Shown here: piece by piece, positions 8,315-16,846 of the stretch | Layout of the letters: each line of letters opens with the position of its first letter | How positions within the stretch are numbered: the first letter of the stretch is position 1 | DNA from: Syntrophopropionicum propionicicum_A | GTDB taxonomy: Bacteria > Bacillota > Desulfotomaculia > Desulfotomaculales > Pelotomaculaceae | Assembly (NCBI RefSeq): GCF_048984525.1 | Contig: NZ_JBMGJC010000005.1 | Span: 124,001-188,000 of the forward strand | Reading direction: 5' to 3' | DNA: 64,000 bases | Notes under the pieces: model-generated | What the model saw: only the letters and a program-made list of their open reading frames with translations | Database searches by the model: none | Told to the model about the DNA's origin: nothing | Position numbers and translations under genes: made by a program

Positions 8315-8380
8315 TTAGACCATGGTCCTCTTAAGAGGGCCGCATTGATTTAAAAAATGAGGTGGCTTATAATGGTCTAA
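8315..8380 (+). promoter_or_regulatory. Structured leader of fliW-csrA (long inverted repeat)
   Basis: TTAGACCAT (8315-8323) pairs perfectly with ATGGTCTAA (8372-8380). The enclosed segment contains a second hairpin (CCTCTTAAGAGG). It lies about 55 bases before the fliW start. It matches no known riboswitch by eye; it could be an operator palindrome or an RNA switch. Confidence 0.5.
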
Positions 8381-8434
8381 AAGTGCGGTTTTACCAGGAA
8401 ATCATTTTTATTAACACTTATGGAGGTTTTCGCC

Positions 8435-8860
8435 ATGGACCATGAGAAAAACATTTTCACTTTCCCGGCCGGTCTGCCTGGCCTGCCGTTGGAGCTGAAC
8501 CGTTACGCCCTGATCGCTCTTTCGGAAGAATCGCCTTTCTTTTTCCTTCATTCACTACAGGAACAGGATGTTGGTTTTGTCCTGATCAACCCCTTCGCTT
8601 TCTTCCCGGATTATGAATTCGACCTGACCGCGGAGGAATCCGAAGCTCTGGACATCAAAAAGGCCGATCAGCAAATAGCTGTCTTCTGCATTGTCAACGC
8701 CAGCCAGGGTTTGAAAAAAGCTACTATCAACCTCTTAGCACCGCTGATGCTGAACACTGCTACCGGCGCGGCACGCCAGGTAGTACTGAACGATAAACGT
8801 TACAGCATCCGCCACCCCCTGCCACAGCCCGTTGATCAAGCTGCCGGGGAGGTTAAATAA
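8435..8860 (+). CDS. fliW: Flagellar assembly factor FliW
   Basis: FliW binds flagellin or CsrA in a partner switch: when flagellin is exported, freed FliW sequesters CsrA and flagellin translation resumes. The protein (141 residues) has the family start FTFPAGLPGLPLELNRYALI, the central FVLINPFAFFPDYEF, and ends with RHPLPQP. Translation from ATG 8435 is chosen because TGGAGG lies eight bases ahead; the ATG at 8420 precedes that site. The stop TAA abuts the csrA ATG. Confidence 0.95.
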   Translation: MDHEKNIFTFPAGLPGLPLELNRYALIALSEESPFFFLHSLQEQDVGFVLINPFAFFPDYEFDLTAEESEALDIKKADQQIAVFCIVNASQGLKKATINLLAPLMLNTATGAARQVVLNDKRYSIRHPLPQPVDQAAGEVK

Positions 8861-9103
8861 ATGCTGGTACTAACTAGAAAAAAAGGGCAGTCAATAAATA
8901 TAGGCGACAACATCACCATAATTGTTAAAGAAGTAAACGGTGATACCATACGCATCGGCATTGAAGCGCCTGCGGAGATAGCCGTGTACAGGAGCGAAAT
9001 CTACCAGGCTATTCAAAAGGAAAACCGGGAGGCACTGGCTTCCAGGAACTTGTTGGCCGAGATAAAAGCCATGTCACCACCAAATGGAGAACCGAAAAAA
9101 TAA
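8861..9103 (+). CDS. csrA: Carbon storage regulator CsrA
   Basis: CsrA is a small RNA-binding dimer that blocks ribosome access at GGA-containing leaders. The 80-residue protein starts MLVLTRKKGQSINIGDNITI, contains VRIGIEAP-type sequence (TIRIGIEAPAEIAVYRSEIY) and the conserved R of the binding strand. The ribosome site GGGGAGG lies within the end of fliW, so the pair is translationally coupled. The likely target is the flagellin leader about 180 bp downstream. Confidence 0.97.
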   Translation: MLVLTRKKGQSINIGDNITIIVKEVNGDTIRIGIEAPAEIAVYRSEIYQAIQKENREALASRNLLAEIKAMSPPNGEPKK

Positions 9104-9198
9104 TAATGCTCTAAAGTTAACCCTCCTTGAATAAAAACTTTTCTAAATGAGGGCCTCGCTCAAGGGGTAGCCAAAAGTCGAAAATTTTCATTACCCCC

Positions 9199-9225
9199 TA
9201 AACTTTCTTCAGCGCCTGCCGATAT
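9199..9225 (+). promoter_or_regulatory. Sigma-D promoter of the flagellin gene
   Basis: TAAA (9199-9202), exactly 15 bases, then GCCGATAT (9218-9225): a near-perfect sigma-28 promoter. Transcription should start around 9232, leaving a leader of roughly 100 bases. Confidence 0.92.
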
Positions 9226-9284
9226 ATATTGCAGGGAGCGATGCTCCGTTCGGCCGGCGGAACACGTGCCCTAAAATAAAATTG

Positions 9285-9320
9285 ACCGCCAGGGAAGGCG
9301 GTTAGAAAATTCAAGGAGGA
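9285..9320 (+). promoter_or_regulatory. Probable CsrA-binding sites in the flagellin leader
   Basis: ACCGCC (9285-9290) and GGCGGT (9297-9302) form a hairpin whose six-base loop AGGGAA displays GGA, the classic CsrA target. A second GGA is in the ribosome site AAGGAGGA (9313-9320). Two sites, one in a hairpin and one over the Shine-Dalgarno, is the known arrangement of the Bacillus subtilis hag leader. Another short hairpin (GGAGC-GAT-GCTCC) lies near 9236-9248. Confidence 0.75.
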
Positions 9321-9329
9321 AGAAAATCC

Positions 9330-10151
9330 ATGATTATTAACCACAACATTTCAGCGCTAAACACCTACCGGCAGTTGAGCACCAACAACACTGCCTCGGC
9401 AAAATCACTTGAAAAACTGTCATCCGGTCTGCGCATCAACCGCGCCGGAGACGACGCGGCAGGACTGGCGATATCCGAGAAGATGAGGGGGCAGATCAGG
9501 GGCCTTGATCAGGCTACCAGAAACTCTCAGGACGCCATATCTCTGATCCAAACCGCTGAAGGCGCGCTGAACGAAACTCACTCCATCCTGCAGAGAATGA
9601 GAGAACTTGCGGTCCAGGCTTCAAGCGACACCAATACCGGCGAGGACAGGGTGCAAATCGGTGAAGAGATTACCCAGTTAAAGAGCGAGATCGACAGGAT
9701 TGCAAGTCAAACCGAATTCAACACTAAGAAGCTCTTAAACGGGTCAGCCACCGGTCTTTTATTCCAGATCGGCGCCAATAGCGGGCAAACCATTTCCCTG
9801 ACAATATCCGCAATGGGAGCTTCTGATTTAACCCTTGACACCGTAACGATTGTTTCGGCTACAACTGCTTCAGAAGCCTCGGCTATGATTACTACAATCG
9901 ACGATGCCATCAATACAGTTTCCTCTGCAAGGTCCAATCTCGGCGCCGTTCAAAACAGGCTTGAGCACACCATCAATAACCTTGGCACTTCTTCCGAAAA
10001 CCTGTCCGCCGCCGAGTCACGGATCAGGGACGTTGATATGGCCAAGGAAATGATGTCGTATACCAAGAACAGCATCCTGCAGCAGGCTGCCACAGCGATG
10101 CTGGCGCAGGCAAACCAGCAGCCACAGAACGTGCTGCAACTCTTACAATAA
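9330..10151 (+). CDS. hag: Flagellin
   Basis: The major filament subunit, 273 residues, has an intact N-terminal D0/D1 part (IINHNISALNTYRQLSTNNT; LSSGLRINRAGDDAAGLAIS) and C-terminal D1/D0 part ending QANQQPQNVLQLLQ. The variable centre (about residues 135-195) is short, so this is a compact flagellin with little surface domain. Ser/Thr-rich stretches in that centre (TLDTVTIVSATTASEASAM) are plausible sites for the nonulosonic-acid glycosylation encoded downstream. Expression is controlled by the sigma-D promoter and probable CsrA sites. Confidence 0.97.
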   Translation: MIINHNISALNTYRQLSTNNTASAKSLEKLSSGLRINRAGDDAAGLAISEKMRGQIRGLDQATRNSQDAISLIQTAEGALNETHSILQRMRELAVQASSDTNTGEDRVQIGEEITQLKSEIDRIASQTEFNTKKLLNGSATGLLFQIGANSGQTISLTISAMGASDLTLDTVTIVSATTASEASAMITTIDDAINTVSSARSNLGAVQNRLEHTINNLGTSSENLSAAESRIRDVDMAKEMMSYTKNSILQQAATAMLAQANQQPQNVLQLLQ

Positions 10152-10182
10152 TACTTTTAGGAAAAATTAAAGATGATGATAA

Positions 10183-10212
10183 TAATAAAGAGGCCCTTCG
10201 GCCTCTTTATTT
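10183..10212 (+). terminator. Intrinsic terminator after flagellin
   Basis: AAAGAGGCC, loop CTTC, GGCCTCTTT, then ATTTTATC. A strong stem close behind the flagellin stop. An ORF start proposed at 10173 would place this hairpin inside coding sequence, which argues for the later Maf start at 10242. Confidence 0.88.
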
Positions 10213-10241
10213 TATCAAGCATATTAAAGCGGGTGATGTGC

Positions 10242-11987
10242 ATGTGTAATAAAAATTACGAAGTTGTTCAAAGCAGAGACGGTAAAAATGTTTTACATAT
10301 CACTGAAAAAGAAAGGTCAGTTTACCTTGGAAGCAGATACAATACCGGCAGGGATATCCAGCTCTTTCTGGATTCAACTGGTGATATTGGCAGTGAAGAT
10401 GTAATTATAATATTTGGGCTTGCTTGTGGAGAGCATTTATACGAATTGTCAAAGAAATTAGGAGATAAAAATAAAGTTGTAGTTTTTGAGCCCGACTATA
10501 ATATAATTAATCTTTTTCAAAATTTAGAGATTGCCAAGTCCATAATCAACGACGGCAGGTTTATAATATATAATTTCAAAAAGGAGCAAGTTCTGGAAAC
10601 AATTTTTTGCCGCCATATTTCCGATTACCAGCTTTCCGGTATAATTTTTTCTTATTATGCTAACTACGATCAGGTCTATCCCGATCATTTCTTGGATTTT
10701 ATCAGTCAATTCAAGGATTTTTTAAGACACTTAAGTATCAACAGGAATACAAATCTTGTATTTTCAAAAATGTGGTTTGATTCTTTCTTGAGAAATATTA
10801 GAATTATGAGCACGAGCATACCGGTGGATGAGCTTAAGGATAAATACCGGAACAAACCGGCAATTATTGTTTCCGCCGGACCCTCATTAAAAAAGAATAT
10901 CCACCTGTTGAAAGAAGCACAGGATAAATTTATAATTATTGCCGGCGGCAGGACATTAAAAACTTTAATTGATATCGGGGTTAAACCTCATTTTGTTTGT
11001 GTGGTTGATCCGGGGGAAATAAACATGCGGCTTCTGGGCGAGAACCTTGACTGCAGTACCCCTCTTGTGTTTTACGAGGGATCAAACCCTGACGTTGCAG
11101 AAAAGTATAAAGGCCCTAAAATATACTTCACCGCCAATTATTTTGCCGGTGACTTTATTCAGACTACTAAAGTGAGACTTAACCTGGGTGGCTCAGTGGC
11201 TCACACCAGCTTCGGCCTGGCCATGCATCTGGGCTGCGACAAAGTGCTCTTTATCGGGCAGGATTTTGCTTTTCCGGATGATAAGATGCACGCCGAAAAT
11301 GTGCTGGCTAAAAATGAAGATAATAAAATAGACGGTAAAAGAGTTCTTTATGTTGACGATATTTATGGAAATAAAGTTAAGACCGACATAGTATTTGATA
11401 TGTTCAGGAAAACAATGGAAAATTTGATTAGGATGCATCCAGGCCGCCAATACATCAATTCCACAGAAGGCGGTGCTGATATCAGGGGAACAACAGTTAT
11501 GCCACTGGCAGAAGCCTTAGCTAAATATTCAGGCAGTGGTATAGAGCATTATTGTTGTACCTCAAGTTTAATAGATGATAACTACAAGATAACCCAGAAA
11601 ATACTAGACGTCCTGGAAGAATTAACAAATATAAAAAGCGAATGCCGGGAAGGAGTTAAGCTGGCTGATAAGCTTTCCAGAGCCTTTGATCACGGTTTGG
11701 GGAAGGAAATAAAAAGGATTAACAGGAAACTGGATAAAATAGACGATAAAATGAAAGAGGTTTTTGTAAAATCAGGATTTGTAAACTTTATCCTTTACCC
11801 GGTCACCCAGGTAGTCCTGGGCAGCAGGGAATTTGTGATTAACAAGGACGACACCGAGGCTGTCAGAGGACGGAAAATTATAAATAGAACAAAAAAATTA
11901 TATGAAGAGATAAACAAAAAATTAGATGAAGCAATCGCTATTATTGAAAAAAATTTGAACAAACCGGAGGAAAAATATGTGTCCTAA
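10242..11987 (+). CDS. Motility accessory factor (Maf) glycosyltransferase, DUF115 / 6-hydroxymethylpterin pyrophosphokinase MptE-like
   Basis: Maf proteins transfer pseudaminic or legionaminic acid to flagellin Ser/Thr in the cytoplasm. The 581-residue protein has the conserved central MAF/DUF115 block: PAIIVSAGPSLKKNIHLLKE, IIAGGRTLKTLIDIGVKPHF, LGGSVAHTSFGLAMHLGCDK and VLFIGQDFAF. A helical, Lys-rich C-terminal region follows. ATG 10242 is chosen because GGGTG lies six bases ahead and the earlier frame crosses the flagellin terminator. AT content is higher than in the flanking flagellar genes. It leads a pse operon, fixing the likely donor as CMP-pseudaminate. Confidence 0.88.
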   Translation: MCNKNYEVVQSRDGKNVLHITEKERSVYLGSRYNTGRDIQLFLDSTGDIGSEDVIIIFGLACGEHLYELSKKLGDKNKVVVFEPDYNIINLFQNLEIAKSIINDGRFIIYNFKKEQVLETIFCRHISDYQLSGIIFSYYANYDQVYPDHFLDFISQFKDFLRHLSINRNTNLVFSKMWFDSFLRNIRIMSTSIPVDELKDKYRNKPAIIVSAGPSLKKNIHLLKEAQDKFIIIAGGRTLKTLIDIGVKPHFVCVVDPGEINMRLLGENLDCSTPLVFYEGSNPDVAEKYKGPKIYFTANYFAGDFIQTTKVRLNLGGSVAHTSFGLAMHLGCDKVLFIGQDFAFPDDKMHAENVLAKNEDNKIDGKRVLYVDDIYGNKVKTDIVFDMFRKTMENLIRMHPGRQYINSTEGGADIRGTTVMPLAEALAKYSGSGIEHYCCTSSLIDDNYKITQKILDVLEELTNIKSECREGVKLADKLSRAFDHGLGKEIKRINRKLDKIDDKMKEVFVKSGFVNFILYPVTQVVLGSREFVINKDDTEAVRGRKIINRTKKLYEEINKKLDEAIAIIEKNLNKPEEKYVS

Positions 11988-12333
11988 TAATAAGTTAATT
12001 AATGAAACAGATGACCTGTCGGTGACTTTAAGTGATTACCTGTATAAATTAATTCCCGCTATAAAAAAATGTGCGGGACATTACCAGTCAGGACAAATAA
12101 ATGAAGGGTCAAACCTTTTGCTCAATATGATCGAGGGTCTGCATTGGGTTGTTAGTGTCATGGCGAAAACCGGGCTTCAGGATTATAACATCGGTGAAAT
12201 AAATCTTAAATTAAATGAAGTAGTTGAAGCTTTTGAAAACAAAGATTTTATTTTAGTGGGAGACCTGCTGGAATACGAGATTCTTCCGGTAATGGAGGCT
12301 TTTTTACATAAACTGCCCGAATCATATAATTGA
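11977..12333 (+). CDS. Uncharacterised small helical protein between maf and the pse genes
   Basis: I do not recognise this 118-residue protein. It is acidic and predicted helical (LSVTLSDYLYKLIPAIKKCA; EGSNLLLNMIEGLHWVVSVM; LLEYEILPVMEAFLHKLPES). Its start overlaps the end of maf by 11 bp and carries the GGAGG site within maf, so it is translationally coupled. The fit suggests a chaperone or accessory of the Maf transferase; this is inference from position only. Confidence 0.75.
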   Translation: MCPNNKLINETDDLSVTLSDYLYKLIPAIKKCAGHYQSGQINEGSNLLLNMIEGLHWVVSVMAKTGLQDYNIGEINLKLNEVVEAFENKDFILVGDLLEYEILPVMEAFLHKLPESYN

Positions 12334-12352
12334 GTAAAAACAGGAGCTTTAA

Positions 12353-13087
12353 ATGAAAACTGTTATTATTGTCCAGGCCCGCATGACTTCAACCAGGCTG
12401 CCGGGCAAAGTTTTAAAACCAGTCCTGGGCAAACCCCTTTTAAGCTACCAAATTGAGCGCCTGCGCAACGTTAAGCTGGCTGATGAATTGGTTATCGCCA
12501 CCACAACCAATGAGACTGACCAGCCTTTAATTGATCTGTGTACAAGCCTCAATGTCCCCTATTTTCGCGGCTCCGAAGATGATGTGCTGGCACGTTATTA
12601 TGGAGCTGCCATGGCTTATAGAGCTGATACCGTGGTACGCTTAACCTCCGACTGTCCTGTCATTGATCCCGGGGTGGTTGACAAAATTATAAATTATTAT
12701 AACGTCCACCTGCCACTTTATAACTATGTGTCCAATACCCTGAAGAGAAGTTTTCCCCGCGGCATGGATACTGAAGTTTTTTCCGTAAATGTCCTCAAAG
12801 AAATATTTTTTGAGGCCACGGCGCCCGCTGATCGGGAGCATGTCACACCTTTTATATACAAAAATCCGGGACGTTATAAACTGGCTAATGTACTGTGCGA
12901 ATACGATGAAAGCCGTCATCGCTGGACAGTGGACACCATGGAAGATTATGAGTTAATAAAGAGGATTATCGAAGCGCTATATCCCCAAAATCCAAATTAC
13001 ATATTGGATGACATATTAAAACTCTTCGAGAAAAATCCCGACTGGTTCTTGATCAACTCTCTTGTTGAACAGAAACATATTCTTTAA
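12353..13087 (+). CDS. SpsF/PseF-type cytidylyltransferase
   Basis: The 244-residue protein begins VIIVQARMTSTRLPGKVLKP, the nucleotidyltransferase motif of the SpsF / CMP-nonulosonate cytidylyltransferase family, and has TSDCPVIDP for metal and nucleotide binding. In this operon it occupies the place of pseF, activating pseudaminic acid with CTP. It is of the SpsF sub-type, with RMxSxRLPGK rather than the PARGGSKR motif of Helicobacter/Campylobacter PseF. The next gene begins 42 bp later. Confidence 0.85.
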   Translation: MKTVIIVQARMTSTRLPGKVLKPVLGKPLLSYQIERLRNVKLADELVIATTTNETDQPLIDLCTSLNVPYFRGSEDDVLARYYGAAMAYRADTVVRLTSDCPVIDPGVVDKIINYYNVHLPLYNYVSNTLKRSFPRGMDTEVFSVNVLKEIFFEATAPADREHVTPFIYKNPGRYKLANVLCEYDESRHRWTVDTMEDYELIKRIIEALYPQNPNYILDDILKLFEKNPDWFLINSLVEQKHIL

Positions 13088-13129
13088 CAATCCGGCGCAT
13101 TTTTATTATTCAATATTATGGAGCAAATA

Positions 13130-14242
13130 ATGAAAGTTGTTTTTCGCGTTGATTCATCTGTTGACATGGGTACCGGCCACATGATGCGCTGCTTAACTCT
13201 TGCTGACGAGCTGTGTGAAAACAGCGCCGGTATTTCATTTATCTGCCGCCTGCTGCCGGGCAATATCTGCGAGTTTGTTGAGCAAAAGGGGTATGTGGTT
13301 CACCGTTTACCCGGACATGGGCAATTATTAAATTCAGAAACTGAATACACCCGAAGCACTCATAACACCGGCGTAAGCTGGCAGGTTGATGCTATGGAAA
13401 CCGAAGTAATTTTGAAAAAAGATTATCCTGCAGACTGGCTCATTGTTGATAATTACGACCTTGACAGACAGTGGGAGTCACAGATACGCCCTTATGTAAA
13501 AAAAATAATGGTTATCGACGACCTGGCAGACCGGCCCCATGACTGTGATCTGCTGCTTGATCAAAATTTATACGATAACATCCAGTCCCGCTATAACGGC
13601 CTGGTACCAGATTCCTGCCAAACGTTTCTTGGTCCCAAACACGCACTTCTGCGCAAGGAATTCAACGAGGCGAGAAAAAAACAGAGGAAACGCGATGGTA
13701 AAGTACGGCGTATCTTTATTTTTTTCGGAGGCAGTGATCCCACCAATGAAACTGCCAAGGCACTGGAGGCCGTCCGCTTACTCGACCTTGCGGATATTAC
13801 CGTGGACGCGGTTGTAGGCAATGCCAACCCGTATAAAGAAGATATAAAACAGTTTTGCACTTTATTACCAAAAGTTAATTATTTCTGTCATGTTAATAAT
13901 ATGGCTTCACTAATGGCAAATGCAGACCTGGCAATTGGCGCCGGCGGTTCAACAACATGGGAGCGCTGCTTTCTCGGACTGCCCACAATTACGTTGATTG
14001 TTGCCCAAAACCAGGCTGGAACAACGGCATCCGCCGCCGCGGCGGGCGCAGTATGGAACCTTGGGCGCAGCAGCGATGTCAGTGCGGAGAGACTGGCTGA
14101 AACTGTTAAAAAGGCTATAGACAACCCCATTGCTTTAAAAGAAATGGGGCAAAAATCGATGGAGCTGATGGGAGGCAAGACATCAGGCAGTCAAAACGCC
14201 TTAATAAAGGCCATAATGGAGGAATTCGATGCCAGGACGTGA
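13130..14242 (+). CDS. pseG: PseG: UDP-2,4-diacetamido-2,4,6-trideoxy-beta-L-altropyranose hydrolase
   Basis: PseG removes UDP from the altropyranose intermediate before condensation by PseI. The protein has the characteristic opening VVFRVDSSVDMGTGHMMRCL and the C-terminal GT-B-like nucleotide site (IGAGGSTTWERCFLGLPTIT). A second ATG (13130) is preferred over 13118 because GGAGC lies between them at proper spacing. The 3' end overlaps the acetyltransferase gene by 14 bp. Length (370 residues) is normal. Confidence 0.9.
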   Translation: MKVVFRVDSSVDMGTGHMMRCLTLADELCENSAGISFICRLLPGNICEFVEQKGYVVHRLPGHGQLLNSETEYTRSTHNTGVSWQVDAMETEVILKKDYPADWLIVDNYDLDRQWESQIRPYVKKIMVIDDLADRPHDCDLLLDQNLYDNIQSRYNGLVPDSCQTFLGPKHALLRKEFNEARKKQRKRDGKVRRIFIFFGGSDPTNETAKALEAVRLLDLADITVDAVVGNANPYKEDIKQFCTLLPKVNYFCHVNNMASLMANADLAIGAGGSTTWERCFLGLPTITLIVAQNQAGTTASAAAAGAVWNLGRSSDVSAERLAETVKKAIDNPIALKEMGQKSMELMGGKTSGSQNALIKAIMEEFDART

Positions 14243-14792
14243 GAATTATAGTCTCAGATCGTTGGTCGAAGCTGATCTGGCAAAGGTGCTTGTATGGCGC
14301 AATTCCGAGCGCATCCGCGCCAGCATGTATACAGACAGGATTATTACCATGGATGAGCACCGGCAGTGGTTCAAAAAAACCAGTAAAGATGAAAACACCA
14401 TTTGTATGATCTTTCAATATCAAGAAAACCCGAGCGGATTAGTGAACTTTACTCAGATAGACAAGTGTAACAGCCGGTGCCACTGGGGTTTTTATTTGGG
14501 AGAAACGGACGTTCCTCGCGGGAGCGGCATGGCGATGGGATATTTAGCGCTGGAATATATTTTTGAAGTTATCGGTATTCATAAACTTTATGGGGAAGCA
14601 CTCGCATTCAATTTGCAGAGCATCAAGTACCATAAGAAACTTGGTTTTGTTGAGGAAGGCCGCTTTGTTGAACACATATTTAAAAACGGTAGATATGAAG
14701 ACATTATATCCATGGCTATTTTAAATAAAAACTGGCTGAAGTTGAAAAGCAGGTTGGAAGAGCATTGTTTTGGCAGCGGGGAGAAATTATGA
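14229..14792 (+). CDS. pseH: PseH: UDP-4-amino-4,6-dideoxy-beta-L-AltNAc N-acetyltransferase
   Basis: A GNAT-fold acetyltransferase of 187 residues that adds the N4 acetyl group using acetyl-CoA. It shows LRSLVEADLAKVLVWRNSER at the N-terminus, the acetyl-CoA loop region VPRGSGMAMGYLALEYIFEV, and the GNAT tail NLQSIKYHKKLGFVEEGRFV. Overlaps with pseG (14 bp) and pseI (ATGA) show tight coupling. Confidence 0.88.
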   Translation: MPGRENYSLRSLVEADLAKVLVWRNSERIRASMYTDRIITMDEHRQWFKKTSKDENTICMIFQYQENPSGLVNFTQIDKCNSRCHWGFYLGETDVPRGSGMAMGYLALEYIFEVIGIHKLYGEALAFNLQSIKYHKKLGFVEEGRFVEHIFKNGRYEDIISMAILNKNWLKLKSRLEEHCFGSGEKL

Positions 14793-15841
14793 AAGAAATA
14801 AACATTAAAGGGAAAAAAATAGGTCCGGGCAGCTATCCTTTTATCATTGCGGAGATGTCCGGCAATCACAACCAGAGTTTAGAACGTGCCCTGGAAATTG
14901 TTGAAGCGGCTGCAAAAGCCGGAGCACACGCCCTGAAAATCCAAACCTATACTGCTGATACCATGACTCTGGATATAACCCACGGCGATTTTTATATAAG
15001 TGATTCAAATAACCTGTGGAAGGGTGAATCCTTATATAACCTGTATCAGCAGGCACATACCCCCTGGGAGTGGCACAAGCCCATTTTTGACCGCTGCCGG
15101 GAACTGGGGATCGTTTGTTTCAGCACACCCTTTGACGAGACAGCGGTTGAATTTTTGGAGTCACTCGATGTCCCCTGCTACAAGATCGCATCTTTTGAAA
15201 ATATAGACCTTCCCCTTATTCGCAGAGTGGCATCAACAGGTAAGCCCATGATTATATCCACCGGCATGGCCACTATAGCTGAGCTCGACGAGGCTGTCCG
15301 CACGGCCCGGGAAGCCGGCTGCAGTGATTTGGTGCTGCTTAAATGCACCAGCAGTTATCCGGCTTCGCCTGAAAACTCCAACATCCTTACCATTCCCCAT
15401 ATGCGTGATCTTTTCAAATGCCAGGTGGGCCTTTCAGACCATACCCTTGGCATCGGAGTGGCGGTCGCCAGTATCGCCCTTGGAGTGTCTGTTATTGAAA
15501 AACATTTTACCCTTTCACGCGCGGGTGGCGGAGTTGACTCGGCTTTTTCCCTGGAACCGGAAGAAATGCGTTCGCTTGTCACCGAATGCGAAAAAGCCTG
15601 GCAGGCGCTTGGGAAAGTCTGTTACGGCCCGACTGAAAAAGAAAAGGCTTCTTTAAAGTTTCGCCGCTCATTATATGTTGTCCAGGATATAAAGGCCGGG
15701 GACGTTTTAACCGATAAAAATATTAGAGCAATCAGACCCGGCTTTGGCCTGCCGCCCAAATACTATGAGATCCTCCTTGGAAAAAGAGTTAAACAGGATG
15801 TAAAAAAAGGCACGCCGGTCAGCTGGGACATATTAAACTAA
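14789..15841 (+). CDS. pseI: PseI: pseudaminic acid synthase (NeuB family)
   Basis: PseI condenses the 6-deoxy-AltdiNAc sugar with phosphoenolpyruvate to give pseudaminic acid. The 350-residue protein has an NeuB TIM barrel (FIIAEMSGNHNQSLERALEI; ALKIQTYTADTMTLDI; GLSDHTLGIGVAVASIALGV; VIEKHFTLSR) and a C-terminal SAF antifreeze-like domain (SLYVVQDIKAGDVLTDKNIR). ATG 14789 overlaps the pseH stop as ATGA and has GGGGAG ahead. The GNHNQ motif favours PseI over sialate synthase. Confidence 0.93.
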   Translation: MKEINIKGKKIGPGSYPFIIAEMSGNHNQSLERALEIVEAAAKAGAHALKIQTYTADTMTLDITHGDFYISDSNNLWKGESLYNLYQQAHTPWEWHKPIFDRCRELGIVCFSTPFDETAVEFLESLDVPCYKIASFENIDLPLIRRVASTGKPMIISTGMATIAELDEAVRTAREAGCSDLVLLKCTSSYPASPENSNILTIPHMRDLFKCQVGLSDHTLGIGVAVASIALGVSVIEKHFTLSRAGGGVDSAFSLEPEEMRSLVTECEKAWQALGKVCYGPTEKEKASLKFRRSLYVVQDIKAGDVLTDKNIRAIRPGFGLPPKYYEILLGKRVKQDVKKGTPVSWDILN

Positions 15842-15853
15842 AGGGGTAACCTT

Positions 15854-16828
15854 ATGGAAATTTTATTAAAGGGAAAATCCATATTAGTAACCGGCGGAAC
15901 TGGATCTTTCGGCAAGAAATTTATTCGTTACGTTTTGGATAATCATAACCCCCGCCGCGTAATCGTGTTAAGCCGGGACGAGTTGAAACAATTTGAAATG
16001 GAAAAGGATTTCAATGACCGCAGGCTGCGTTTTTTCATAGGTGATGTGCGTGATAAAGACAGGCTGTACCGTGCCTTTGCCGGAGTGGATTACGTGGTGC
16101 ACGCCGCCGCCTTAAAGCAGGTTCCCGCGTGCGAATACAACCCCTTTGAAGCAATTAAGACTAATGTCCTGGGAGCGCAAAACATAATCGAAGCTTCAAT
16201 TGACTGCGGCGTCAAACGTGTTATCGCCTTAAGCACCGACAAGGCTGCCAACCCTGTTAACCTCTATGGAGCCACCAAGTTATGCTCGGACAAGCTTTTT
16301 ATTGCCGGCAATGCCTACGCGGGAAATAAAGACACCCGTTTTGGCGTGGTCCGTTACGGCAACGTGGTCGGCAGCAGGGGCAGCGTAATCCCGTTATTTA
16401 AAAAGCAGCGGGAAACTGGTGTAATCACTATCACTGACTCCAGAATGACCAGGTTCTGGATAACACTTGAACAGGGAGCAAAATTTGTACTAGACTGCCT
16501 TGCCAATATGCACGGCGGCGAAATATTTGTGCCCAAAATTCCAAGCATGAAGCTAACGGACCTGGCTGAAGCCATTGCGCCGGGCTGCAAACAGGAGTAC
16601 ATAGGTATCCGTCCCGGGGAAAAACTGCATGAAGTGATGATCCCGGAAGATGACGCCAGGAACGCGATTGAGATGGACCGTTTCTTTGTGCTCAAACCCC
16701 AGTTCCCCTGGTGGGGCGGCGGAAACTGGTCTAAAGGAAAACCTGTGCCGGACAACTTCCGTTACAGCAGCGATACCAACACAAGCTGGCTGACTATAAA
16801 AGAACTGCGGCAGATGGTGGCTGAATAA
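15854..16828 (+). CDS. pseB: PseB: UDP-N-acetylglucosamine 4,6-dehydratase (inverting)
   Basis: First step of pseudaminate synthesis: C6 dehydration and C5 inversion of UDP-GlcNAc. A short-chain dehydrogenase fold with an NADP site (ILVTGGTGSFGKKFIRYVLD), HAAALKQVPACEYNPFEAIK, and STDKAANPVNLYGATKLCSD. The usual Tyr-x-x-x-Lys is present as YGATK. The 324-residue length is typical. It lies 12 bp after pseI. Confidence 0.95.
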   Translation: MEILLKGKSILVTGGTGSFGKKFIRYVLDNHNPRRVIVLSRDELKQFEMEKDFNDRRLRFFIGDVRDKDRLYRAFAGVDYVVHAAALKQVPACEYNPFEAIKTNVLGAQNIIEASIDCGVKRVIALSTDKAANPVNLYGATKLCSDKLFIAGNAYAGNKDTRFGVVRYGNVVGSRGSVIPLFKKQRETGVITITDSRMTRFWITLEQGAKFVLDCLANMHGGEIFVPKIPSMKLTDLAEAIAPGCKQEYIGIRPGEKLHEVMIPEDDARNAIEMDRFFVLKPQFPWWGGGNWSKGKPVPDNFRYSSDTNTSWLTIKELRQMVAE

Positions 16829-16846
16829 TAAAATCCAGGAGAAAAG

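Noticed and set aside
7931..8434. Possible hidden gene or riboswitch between the EF-hand gene and fliW
   Set aside because: No credible ORF; apart from the sigma-D promoter and the inverted repeat, no known RNA class was recognised.
10173..10241. Upstream extension of the Maf frame (69 bases, starting MMIIIKRPFGLF)
   Set aside because: It runs through the flagellin terminator hairpin and has no ribosome site. The ATG at 10242 has one.
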